A stretch of 56,294 bases of DNA from Alphaproteobacteria bacterium (GTDB lineage Bacteria; Pseudomonadota; Alphaproteobacteria; Rhizobiales; Hyphomicrobiaceae), in the NCBI GenBank assembly GCA_018819265.1, contig JAHJQI010000095.1, positions 1 through 56,294 of the forward strand, in the 5' to 3' direction. Shown here piece by piece: positions 17,365-24,905 of this stretch. A model generated the notes under the pieces. It was not told the origin of the DNA, searched no databases, and saw nothing but the letters and a program-made list of their open reading frames with translations. The position numbers and the translations under genes were made by a program. Within the stretch, counting starts at the first letter, position 1. The number at the start of each line of letters is the position of its first letter.

Positions 17365-17898
17365 ATGACTGTCAGAACTGCTGAACTTCTCATGGGACTC
17401 GTGATGGCGGTGCTTTCCGCCTACTTCATGTGGAAGAGCGCTGAATTGCCGATCTTCTGGGTGAAGGGGGTCGGTCCAGGCGGCGGTGCCTGGCCATTCT
17501 GGCTTTCCGCAGCAATGCTGGCTTCGACGATCTGGATTCTCTTCAAATGGGTACGTCGCGTCGGCCCGGTCGCTACGAACGAAGACCCCCTGTTCGAGCC
17601 GGGCATGTTCACGCCTGTTGCAATGGTCGCTCTGGCGCTGACCGGCTGCATCGCGCTTGTCGAGGGCATCGGCATCGGCGGTTTCAAAGGCATCGGCTTC
17701 TATGGTGCGCTGCCGCTGTTCATCTTCTTCTACCTCAAGGTGATCGGCAGCCACACCTGGGTGTCGACGATTACGACTGCGATCGTCGTGCCTGTTTTGA
17801 CCTTCGTTTTCTTCGAAGTGCTGCTGCAGATCTCGCTGCCGAAAGGCATGACGGAACCGCTGTTCCTGCCGATCTTCGCCTTCATCTACAGCCTTTAA
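17365..17898 (+). CDS. tctB: Tripartite tricarboxylate transporter small membrane subunit (TctB)
   Basis: A 177-residue inner-membrane protein with four hydrophobic segments, the layout of TctB: about 8-23, 42-62, 88-107 and 113-165 (the last region holding two helices' worth). TctB pairs with the large TctA permease and the TctC receptor. The ATG at 17365 is chosen over an earlier in-frame start at 17302 because MTVRTAELLMG leads straight into the first helix. It lies between tctC and tctA, with about 110 bases to tctA. Small TctB subunits vary widely, so the call rests mainly on topology and position. Confidence 0.88.
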   Translation: MTVRTAELLMGLVMAVLSAYFMWKSAELPIFWVKGVGPGGGAWPFWLSAAMLASTIWILFKWVRRVGPVATNEDPLFEPGMFTPVAMVALALTGCIALVEGIGIGGFKGIGFYGALPLFIFFYLKVIGSHTWVSTITTAIVVPVLTFVFFEVLLQISLPKGMTEPLFLPIFAFIYSL

Positions 17899-18009
17899 CA
17901 GACGCGGGGTTATCGATCGGCTGGGCTTTCACATCCGGCCGTCCACGAGTGGTGAGCTCCCGATGGAGCCGTCGCAAGAACCAATTCGCAACGAGAAGAG
18001 CGTCGCACC

Positions 18010-19551
18010 ATGATGGAAATTATCTCACTGCTCGGGCACGGCTTCGTCGTCGCCCTGCAACCTCTCAATCTCGTCCTGATCATCGTCGGTTGTGCGTTTG
18101 GGCTGTTCATCGGCGCGATGCCGGGGCTCGGCTCGGTCAACGGGGTGGCGATCCTGTTGCCGCTGACGTTCCTCGTGCCGCCGGACGGCGCTATCATCTT
18201 CTTGTGCGCGATCTATTACGGCGCGATGTACGGGGGCGCCATTTCGTCGATCATGCTGGGAATTCCCGGAGCCTCGACGGCGGTGGCAACGACATTCGAC
18301 GGGCGACCGCTTGCCAAGCAAGGGTTGGCCGACAAGGCGCTGACCGCAGCTGCCGTCGCCTCATTCGTCGGCGGCTCGATCTCGGTCGTCCTGTTCACGT
18401 TCTTCGCCCCGCCCTTGGCGCATATCGCACTGACGTTCGGGTCGCAGGAAACTTTTGCCTTGATGCTGCTGGCGTTCGCGACGTTCGTGGGTCTCGGCGG
18501 CGACGACATCGCCAAGACGATCTTCTCGATCTGCATCGGGCTCGTTCTGGCGGCGGTCGGCCTTGATATCATTACCGGGCGGCCGCGGCTTATCTTCGGC
18601 GACATTTCCGGCTTCATGCACGGCATCAACTTCCTGGTTCTGGCGATCGGCATCTACGGCATCGGCGAGATGCTGTGGACGGTGGAGGAAAACGCCAAGG
18701 CCGGCGGCAAGAGCATGCTGTCGGAAGCGGTCATCACGGTCGATCGCATCAAGAATAATGTCATCGAGTTGATGGGCACGTGGAAAACGATGCTGATGGG
18801 TTCGTTGCTTGGATACTTCGTCGGCATTCTGCCGGCGGCCGGCGCAACGCCTGGATCGCTGATGGCCTATGGTTTCGCCAAGCAGATGTCGAAGCATCCT
18901 GAGACATTCGGCAAGGGCAACATCGAGGGCGTGGTGGCACCCGAAACGGCAAACAACGCGGCCAGCACCGGCTCCATGCTGCCGATGATGACGCTCGGTA
19001 TTCCAGGTTCGCCGACGACCGCCATTCTGCTTGGCGGCATGGTGATCTGGGGGCTCGAGCCGGGTCCGCGGCTGTTCACCTCCAATCCGGACTTCGTCTG
19101 GGGCCTGATCGCTTCGCTCTACGTTGCCAACTTGTTCGCGCTGATCCTCAACATTCTGTTCATTCCGGCGTTCATCTGGGTTCTGAAAATGCCCTTCACG
19201 ATTCTCGCGCCGATCATCCTGACGCTGTGCCTCGTGGGCGGTTATGCGCCGACCCAGGACATGCACGACGTCTGGCTGATGCTGATTTTCGGACTCGTCG
19301 GGTATCTGATGCGCAAGCTCGATTATCCGGTCGCGCCCGCTGTGCTCGCCATCGTGCTCGGCCCGCTGACCGAACCGGCGCTGCGTCAGTCGCTGCTCAT
19401 CAGCGGGGGCGATCCGATGACCTTCTTCTATCGGCCCTACTCGGGTCCGATCATGGTCATTGCGCTGATCCTGCTGCTCCTGCCGGCGCTGCCGCCACTC
19501 TACCGGATGGTGACAGGCAGTGGAAAGAAGAAGGCGAGCGACAGCGCCTGA
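18010..19551 (+). CDS. tctA: Tripartite tricarboxylate transporter large permease (TctA)
   Basis: A 513-residue polytopic permease with about 11-12 membrane helices. Family hallmarks are GLFIGAMPGLGSVNGVAILLPLTF near residue 30 (in two pieces), YYGAMYGGAISSIMLGIPG near residue 75, and the second-half counterpart GILPAAGATPGSLMAYGFAK with TLGIPGSPTTAILLGGM. The duplicated GxPG motifs are typical of TctA. It uses an ion gradient to import the carboxylate delivered by TctC. An adjacent ATG at 18013 is an equally possible start. It is the third gene of the tctCBA unit and is followed by a perfect 11-bp stem-loop. Confidence 0.96.
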   Translation: MMEIISLLGHGFVVALQPLNLVLIIVGCAFGLFIGAMPGLGSVNGVAILLPLTFLVPPDGAIIFLCAIYYGAMYGGAISSIMLGIPGASTAVATTFDGRPLAKQGLADKALTAAAVASFVGGSISVVLFTFFAPPLAHIALTFGSQETFALMLLAFATFVGLGGDDIAKTIFSICIGLVLAAVGLDIITGRPRLIFGDISGFMHGINFLVLAIGIYGIGEMLWTVEENAKAGGKSMLSEAVITVDRIKNNVIELMGTWKTMLMGSLLGYFVGILPAAGATPGSLMAYGFAKQMSKHPETFGKGNIEGVVAPETANNAASTGSMLPMMTLGIPGSPTTAILLGGMVIWGLEPGPRLFTSNPDFVWGLIASLYVANLFALILNILFIPAFIWVLKMPFTILAPIILTLCLVGGYAPTQDMHDVWLMLIFGLVGYLMRKLDYPVAPAVLAIVLGPLTEPALRQSLLISGGDPMTFFYRPYSGPIMVIALILLLLPALPPLYRMVTGSGKKKASDSA

Positions 19552-19563
19552 TTTTAATCTTCA

Positions 19564-19589
19564 AGGGCAAGCGCGGTGACGCGCTTGCC
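19564..19589 (+). other. Stem-loop after tctA
   Basis: GGGCAAGCGCG pairs perfectly with CGCGCTTGCCC around GTGA. There is no T-run on the plus strand, so it is a weak or factor-assisted terminator, or a transcript-stabilising hairpin. Confidence 0.6.
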
Positions 19590-19672
19590 CTGCCGGTAAA
19601 TGCCGTCGCCCAGCAGAGATTCTTGAAGACATGGCGAAGGCGGCGGGAAACGCTTGAGCAATAACGATTTGG

Positions 19673-19691
19673 CTGGTATATGGTATACCAG
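19673..19691. promoter_or_regulatory. CTGGTATA-N3-TATACCAG operator upstream of gntR
   Basis: A 19-bp inverted repeat with 8-base arms contains TGGTATACCA at 19681-19690. It lies about 90 bases before the gntR start, a likely autoregulatory site. The TGG...CCA geometry matches FadR-subfamily operators. The same 10-mer occurs upstream of the panE-like gene at 14385. Confidence 0.65.
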
Positions 19692-19780
19692 AGAGAATTC
19701 GAGGAGTTTCGCCGGGCTTAATCGGGTGCCATTGCGTCTGGCCTCTTTGTCCCGCGACATGCAGACTGAAGGCCATTGCG

Positions 19781-20467
19781 ATGTCCGCCAACCGACTGTC
19801 CGTTGAGCCGATCGGTGAGAGCCAGAGCCTGAAGGCGCGCGCCTACAAGGCACTCAAGTCAGCGATTACGGAAATGAATATCTACGACAGCAAGGTCGAA
19901 CTCAGGCTCGACGAACGGGATCTGTCGGCGCGGTTCGGTATTTCGAGAACGCCGCTACGCGAGGCGCTTGCGCAGCTCGATCAGGAAGGCCTCGTCAGGG
20001 TCGTCGCCCGGCGCGGCATCTTCATCGTGCGCAGGACAAAGTCGGAGATCATGGAAATGATCACGGTGTGGGCGGCGCTCGAAAGCATGGCGGCGAGCCA
20101 GGCCTGCACGGTGGCCAGCGATCAGGAAATCGCAGCGCTGCACGAACTCGTCGACGACTTCGGCCAGGACGCGGTGGCGCGGCGGATGGGTGAATATTCG
20201 GATGCCAACATCACGTTTCACCAGGCAATCATAGGGCTCAGCAAGAACCAGCTGATCTCCGATATCACGGACGGGTTGTTCGTTCACGTCCGCGCGATCC
20301 GCAATCGGGCGATCTTCGAAAACGACCGGGCCAAGCGCTCGATCGCGGACCACAAGGAAATTATCGAAGCCCTTGAAGCGCGAGACGGGGAGCGGGCGGG
20401 AAAACTCGTGTGCGATCACACGATGCGCCTTCGCGATCACGTCGAGCGCTACGTCGACATCGAGTAG
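19781..20467 (+). CDS. GntR-family transcriptional regulator (FadR/FCD subfamily)
   Basis: A 228-residue regulator with an N-terminal winged helix (about 15-85: LDERDLSARFGISRTPLREAL, split as LDERDLSARFG and ISRTPLREAL, then GLVRVVARRGIFI) and a C-terminal all-helical FCD ligand domain (about 90-220). The metal/ligand-site residues look present: D in YSDANITFHQAI, the histidine there, and H in ADHKEIIEAL and CDHTMRLRDHV. FCD regulators usually sense small carboxylates. It lies between the tctCBA genes and the lyase/frc genes and has a palindromic operator at 19673-19691. It probably represses or activates this cluster in response to its substrate. Confidence 0.94.
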   Translation: MSANRLSVEPIGESQSLKARAYKALKSAITEMNIYDSKVELRLDERDLSARFGISRTPLREALAQLDQEGLVRVVARRGIFIVRRTKSEIMEMITVWAALESMAASQACTVASDQEIAALHELVDDFGQDAVARRMGEYSDANITFHQAIIGLSKNQLISDITDGLFVHVRAIRNRAIFENDRAKRSIADHKEIIEALEARDGERAGKLVCDHTMRLRDHVERYVDIE

Positions 20468-20500
20468 AGGCCAGGCTGCATTGCCGACACTCTTCTGATG

Positions 20501-20581
20501 GGTGTTGGGCACATTCGTCAACACTCGGCAGGCCGGTGTTGGGCACATTCACCAACACTCGGCAAGCCGGTGTTGGGTAAC
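20501..20581. repeat. 2.4 copies of a 34-bp palindromic unit
   Basis: Units starting at 20501, 20535 and 20569 begin GGTGTTGGGCACATTC. Each full unit can fold through GTGTTGG and CCAACAC (the first has GTCAACAC). They lie between gntR and the lyase gene, so they would be in the leader of the downstream transcript. Confidence 0.8.
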
Positions 20582-20616
20582 AGGGCGATTGCCCGCAAAC
20601 ATATGGGAGGCTGCTT

Positions 20617-22359
20617 ATGGCGGCGATTAAGACAGCGAACACGGCCGACGATACGCTCGCGCAAAAGAGTTCCGATCCCAATGTCGTCTCCGGCGGCCGG
20701 CTTGTCGCGAAGGCGCTCAAGAGCGAAGGCGTCGACACCATCTTCACGCTGTGCGGCGGGCACATCATCGATATCTATGACGGCTGCATCGACGAAGGCA
20801 TCCGCATCATCGACGTGCGCCACGAGCAGGTTGCCGCGCATGCCGCCGACGGCTATGCCCGCCAGACCGGAAAGCTCGGCTGCGTCGTCACGACCGCAGG
20901 CCCCGGCTGCACCAATGCGGTGACCGGCGTTGCAACCGCGTTCCGTTCCGAAAGCCCGATCCTGCACATTGGCGGCCAGGGCGGCATGACGCAGCACCGC
21001 ATGGGTTCGCTGCAGGATCTGCCGCATGTCGACATGATGCGGCCGATCACCAAGTTCGCCGACAGCGTCCGCTCCACCGAGCGCGTTGCCGACATGATCT
21101 CGATGGCGGCGCGCGAGTGCTTTGCCGGCGCGTACGGCCCGGCCTATCTCGAAATTCCGCGCGATATCCTCGACCGGGAAATCCACATCGACAACGCCGT
21201 CATTCCAAAGGCCGGGGCCTATCGCGCATCGGTGCGCGGCATCGGCGATCCCAAGGACATCGAAAAGCTCGCCGACCTGCTCGTCAACGCCGAGCGGCCG
21301 GCGATCCTGTTCGGGCAGCAGGTGTTTGCCGCACGCGGCCAGGACGAAGCCATCGCACTGGTGCGCGGTCTCGATATCCCGGCCTACCTCAACGGCGCCA
21401 GCCGCGGCATGCTTGCGCCAGGCGACCCGCACCACTTCGACCGCACGCGCTCGCTGGCCTTCAAGAACGCCGACGTCATCGTCATCGTCGGAACGCCGTT
21501 CGACTTCCGCATGGGCTACGGCAAGCGTATTTCACCGGACGTCAAGCTGGTGCAGATCGATCTCGACTACAAGACGGTCGGAAAGAACCGCGACATCTCG
21601 CTCGGTCTCGTCGGTCATCCTGGTGCGATCCTCGGAGCGGTCCTCGATGCGGCGTCGGCGAAAACCGACAACGGCAAGCGTCAGGCGCGCAAGCAGTGGA
21701 TGGCAAAGCTCCAGGAAGCCGAAGCTGTCGCGCTCGAAAAGCTGATGCCACTGTTTACTTCGGATCGCTCGCCGATCCACCCCTTCCGCGTGGCCTGGGA
21801 AATCAACGAATTCCTTGGCGAAGACACGATCTATATCGGGGACGGCGGCGACGTCGTGACGATCTCGGCGCAGGCGGTGCGTCCGCGCGGTCCAGGACAG
21901 TGGATGGACCCAGGTGCGCTCGGCTCGCTCGGCGTCGGCACCGGCTTCGCGCTCGCCGCCAAGCTGGCGCATCCCAACAAGGAAGTGATGTGCTACTATG
22001 GCGACGGCTCGTTCGGCATGACCGCCTTCGACATGGAAACCGCCAACCGGTTCGGTGCGCCCTACCTGGCGGTCATCGGCAACAACTCGGCGATGAACCA
22101 GATCCGCTACGGGCAGATCTCGAAGTACGGCGAGCAGCGCGGCAACATCGGCAACCTTCTCGGCGACATACCCTTCTCGAAGTTCGCCGAAATGCTCGGC
22201 GGCTACGGCGAGGAAGTCCACAAGGCGGAAGACATCCAGCCGGCGCTGCTGCGGGCTCGCGAGCAGATCGCCAAGTCGGGCCGTTCGGCGGTCATCAACA
22301 TCTGGGTCGACCCGACCGAATATGCGCCGGGCACCAAGAACCAGACGATGTACAAATAG
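20617..22359 (+). CDS. ThDP-dependent lyase of the oxalyl-CoA decarboxylase/2-hydroxyacyl-CoA lyase group
   Basis: A 580-residue thiamine diphosphate enzyme with the three-domain layout of the acetolactate synthase superfamily. The catalytic glutamate is in DVRHEQVAAH (near residue 70) and the ThDP/Mg motif runs from YGDGSFGM to IGNN (about residues 465-490). From its neighbour frc it should act on an acyl-CoA, most simply oxalyl-CoA to formyl-CoA plus CO2. By hand alignment with Oxalobacter Oxc, however, the active-site Tyr120-Glu121 pair is Leu-Gln and the Tyr483 position is Asn494. Its GGHIIDIYDGCIDEGIR opening resembles the actinobacterial-type 2-hydroxyacyl-CoA lyases as I remember them. 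Lyase or carboligase activity releasing formyl-CoA is therefore an alternative. The tail ends APGTKNQTMYK. Confidence 0.87.
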   Translation: MAAIKTANTADDTLAQKSSDPNVVSGGRLVAKALKSEGVDTIFTLCGGHIIDIYDGCIDEGIRIIDVRHEQVAAHAADGYARQTGKLGCVVTTAGPGCTNAVTGVATAFRSESPILHIGGQGGMTQHRMGSLQDLPHVDMMRPITKFADSVRSTERVADMISMAARECFAGAYGPAYLEIPRDILDREIHIDNAVIPKAGAYRASVRGIGDPKDIEKLADLLVNAERPAILFGQQVFAARGQDEAIALVRGLDIPAYLNGASRGMLAPGDPHHFDRTRSLAFKNADVIVIVGTPFDFRMGYGKRISPDVKLVQIDLDYKTVGKNRDISLGLVGHPGAILGAVLDAASAKTDNGKRQARKQWMAKLQEAEAVALEKLMPLFTSDRSPIHPFRVAWEINEFLGEDTIYIGDGGDVVTISAQAVRPRGPGQWMDPGALGSLGVGTGFALAAKLAHPNKEVMCYYGDGSFGMTAFDMETANRFGAPYLAVIGNNSAMNQIRYGQISKYGEQRGNIGNLLGDIPFSKFAEMLGGYGEEVHKAEDIQPALLRAREQIAKSGRSAVINIWVDPTEYAPGTKNQTMYK

Positions 22360-22369
22360 CAGAAAACTC

Positions 22370-22401
22370 CGCACCCCCGGGCTTTGATGTCCGGGGGTGC
22401 G
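22370..22401 (+). other. Strong stem-loop between the lyase gene and frc
   Basis: CGCACCCCCGG pairs perfectly with CCGGGGGTGCG across a ten-base loop just after the lyase stop codon. There is no T-run, so it more likely tunes transcript stability or partial termination than ends the operon. Confidence 0.7.
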
Positions 22402-22517
22402 ATGGTATCTGACCCGATATCAGTGCCCGTCGCGTCGCAATTTGTGGCGGAGGGGCAGGAAAACCGGATGAACAAAGGCGGCTCGAACCGTCAGAACAAT
22501 TGCAAGAGGCGACGAAA

Positions 22518-23795
22518 ATGACCAAAGCGCTTGATGGCGTCAGGATCCTCGATTTCACCCACGTTCAGTCCGGGCCGACCTGTACGCAGCTGCTGGCGTG
22601 GTTCGGTGCGGATGTGATCAAGGTCGAGCGGCCGGGCGAGGGTGATGCGACGCGCAAGCAGCTCGTGGACGTGCCGGGGGCGGACAGCCTCTACTTCACG
22701 ATGCTCAACCACAACAAGCGCTCGATCACGCTCAACACCAAGAACGACAAGGGCAAGGAAGTCCTCGAGCGGCTGGTGAAAAGTTGCGACGTGCTCGTCG
22801 AGAACTTCGCACCCGGCGCGCTCGACCGCATGGGCTTCACGTGGGAGCGCATCCAGGAACTCAACCCGCGCATGATCATGGCGTCGGTGAAAGGTTTCGG
22901 GCCCGGCCCCTACGAAGACTGCAAGGTTTACGAGAACGTCGCCCAGTGCGCCGGCGGTTCGGCGTCGACGACCGGCTTTCTCGATGGTCCGCCGCTCGTC
23001 ACGGGCGCGCAGATCGGCGACTCGGGCACGGGCCTGAATCTTGCGCTCGGCATCATGGCGGCGCTGTTCCAGCGCGAGAAGACGGGACGCGGGCAGAAGG
23101 TGCTGGCGCCGATGCAGGATGGCGTCTTGAACCTTTGTCGCGTCAAGCTGCGCGACCAGCAGCGGCTCGAAAAGGGACCGCTGAAGGAATACTCGCAGTA
23201 CGGGGAGGGCATTCCGTTCGGCGAGGCGACACCGCGCGCCGGCAACGATTCGGGCGGCGGCCAGCCGGGACGAATCCTCAAGTGCAAGGGCTGGGAGAGC
23301 GATCCCAACGCCTACACGTATTTCATCACGCAGGCCCCGGCGTGGAAGAAGATCTGCGACGTGATCGGCAAGCCGGAATGGAAGGAAGATCCCGAGTACG
23401 CAACCCCGCCTGCACGCCTCAACAAGCTCAGCGAAATCTTCGCGACCATCGAAGCCTGGACCATGACCAAGACCAAGTTCGAGGTCATGGAAATCTGCAA
23501 CCCGCTCGATATTCCGGTCGGCCCGATCCTTTCGATGAAGGAGATCGCCGAGGACATGTCGCTGCGCGAAACTGGCACCATCGTCGAGGTCGATCACCCG
23601 GAGCGCGGCAAGTACCTCTCGGTCGGCTGCCCGATCAAGATGTCGGACAGCCCGGTCGAGGTGACACGCTCGCCGCTGCTGGGCGAACATACGTCCGAAA
23701 TCCTGGCGGATGTACTGGGATATTCGGCCGAAGAGATCGCCGAACTGAAAGAGATCGGGGCTACCGAAGCCGTAAAGAAGTTGGCCGCAGAGTAA
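22518..23795 (+). CDS. frc: Formyl-CoA:oxalate CoA-transferase (family III)
   Basis: A 425-residue class III CoA-transferase moving CoA from formyl-CoA to oxalate, giving oxalyl-CoA and formate. Similarity to Oxalobacter Frc is obvious by eye: [45 protein letters not shown], the catalytic aspartate D168 in [10 protein letters not shown], and [15 protein letters not shown]. Two active-site differences are visible: the position of Frc Trp48 is Gln48 here (as I recall for E. coli YfdW), and the tetraglycine loop reads SGGG. ATG at 22518 follows AGAGG; a TTG at 22500 is rejected. It is presumably in one operon with the lyase upstream and the formyltransferase and fhs downstream. Confidence 0.94.
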   Translation: MTKALDGVRILDFTHVQSGPTCTQLLAWFGADVIKVERPGEGDATRKQLVDVPGADSLYFTMLNHNKRSITLNTKNDKGKEVLERLVKSCDVLVENFAPGALDRMGFTWERIQELNPRMIMASVKGFGPGPYEDCKVYENVAQCAGGSASTTGFLDGPPLVTGAQIGDSGTGLNLALGIMAALFQREKTGRGQKVLAPMQDGVLNLCRVKLRDQQRLEKGPLKEYSQYGEGIPFGEATPRAGNDSGGGQPGRILKCKGWESDPNAYTYFITQAPAWKKICDVIGKPEWKEDPEYATPPARLNKLSEIFATIEAWTMTKTKFEVMEICNPLDIPVGPILSMKEIAEDMSLRETGTIVEVDHPERGKYLSVGCPIKMSDSPVEVTRSPLLGEHTSEILADVLGYSAEEIAELKEIGATEAVKKLAAE

Positions 23796-23834
23796 GGCCA
23801 GTCTTCGTCGACCCGTTATCAGCTTGATTGCCGA

Positions 23835-23856
23835 GGGACCGGATCTGGCCGGTCCC
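23835..23856 (+). other. Stem-loop after frc
   Basis: GGGACCGG pairs perfectly with CCGGTCCC about 40 bases after the frc stop. No T-run follows on the plus strand. It is the fourth such hairpin in this cluster. Confidence 0.55.
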
Positions 23857-23915
23857 GCCAATTTCGCAGCATAGAGACACTTCCTCCGGATTTGCCGGAT
23901 GGACAAGGAGGACGC

Positions 23916-24848
23916 ATGCGTATCGTGGTTCATGGCCAGCAGGCATTCGGCAAGGCGGTTCTGGAGAAGCTTCTGGAGCGCGGCGAAAACGTCGTGGCGG
24001 TGTGTTGCGCGCCCACGAAGGAGGGCAAGCCAGAGGATCCGCTGGTCGAACTGGCCCGGGAGAAAGGGCTGCCGGTGCATCAGCCGGCGTCATGGAAGAC
24101 GCCTGAAGCCTTGCAGCTGATGCAGTCGTTTGACGCCGATGTCTGCATGATGGCCTATGTCCTGCTGTTCGTGCCGCAGGCCGTGCGCGATGCGCCCCGT
24201 TTCGGCACCTTCCAGTACCACCCGTCGCTGTGCCCCTGGCATCGCGGCCCGTCGGGCATCAACTGGCCGATCGCGATGGGCCGCAAGCAGACCGGGCTGA
24301 CGATCTTCTGGCCCGACGACGGGCTCGATGAGGGTCCGATCTTCCTGCAGAAGACCTGCGAGATCGGCCCGGACGAAACGCTCGGCGACGTCTATTTCAA
24401 GAGGCTGTTTCCGATGGGGGTCGAGGCCATGCTGGAGTGCCTGGACCTCGTCAAGGACGGGGTCATCCTGAAGCATACCCAGGATCTGACGGCCGGCTCA
24501 TATGAAAGCTGGTTCAATAAGAAAGTAGCCCAGCTTGATTTCTCAAAGCCTGCCGACGAGGTCTACAACTGGATCCGCGCCGGTAATCCGCAGCCGGGGT
24601 CGTGGACCAACATCAACGGAACGCAGCTGGCCATATTCGATGCGGCTACGACCGAAGGCAGCGGCAGGCCTGGCGAAATCCTGGCAATTGGGGACGATGG
24701 AGTGACGATCGCGGCGGGCGATGGCAGGGCTATCCTGGCCAAGCGCGTGCGTCCTGGCAAGGACGCGAAGGTGACCGGCAAAGAATGGGCGGAAAGTGCG
24801 GGCGTGAAGGTCGGCGACGTGTGTGTCCGCGTCGAGCCGGAAGCCTGA
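23916..24848 (+). CDS. Formyltransferase/10-formyl-THF hydrolase-like protein
   Basis: A 310-residue protein resembling the N-terminal hydrolase domain of 10-formyltetrahydrofolate dehydrogenase and, more distantly, methionyl-tRNA formyltransferase. The catalytic segment is YHPSLCPWHRGPSGINW (H102) and WPDDGLDEG (D138). The usual Asn of the Asn-His-Asp triad, two residues before the histidine, is Gln100; it is also not Asn in the animal dehydrogenase as I recall. A C-terminal FMT_C-like domain follows from about residue 200 (FNKKVAQLDFSKPADEVYNWIRAGNP region). AAGGAGG precedes the ATG at 23916. Between frc and fhs, it likely moves or releases a formyl group at tetrahydrofolate. Whether it accepts formyl-CoA is a guess. 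Confidence 0.85.
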   Translation: MRIVVHGQQAFGKAVLEKLLERGENVVAVCCAPTKEGKPEDPLVELAREKGLPVHQPASWKTPEALQLMQSFDADVCMMAYVLLFVPQAVRDAPRFGTFQYHPSLCPWHRGPSGINWPIAMGRKQTGLTIFWPDDGLDEGPIFLQKTCEIGPDETLGDVYFKRLFPMGVEAMLECLDLVKDGVILKHTQDLTAGSYESWFNKKVAQLDFSKPADEVYNWIRAGNPQPGSWTNINGTQLAIFDAATTEGSGRPGEILAIGDDGVTIAAGDGRAILAKRVRPGKDAKVTGKEWAESAGVKVGDVCVRVEPEA

Positions 24849-24905
24849 GCAACATCAAAACATGGCTCCTTCCGGGGCCTATCCAGGGACGGAAGAGGAA
24901 ACGAC

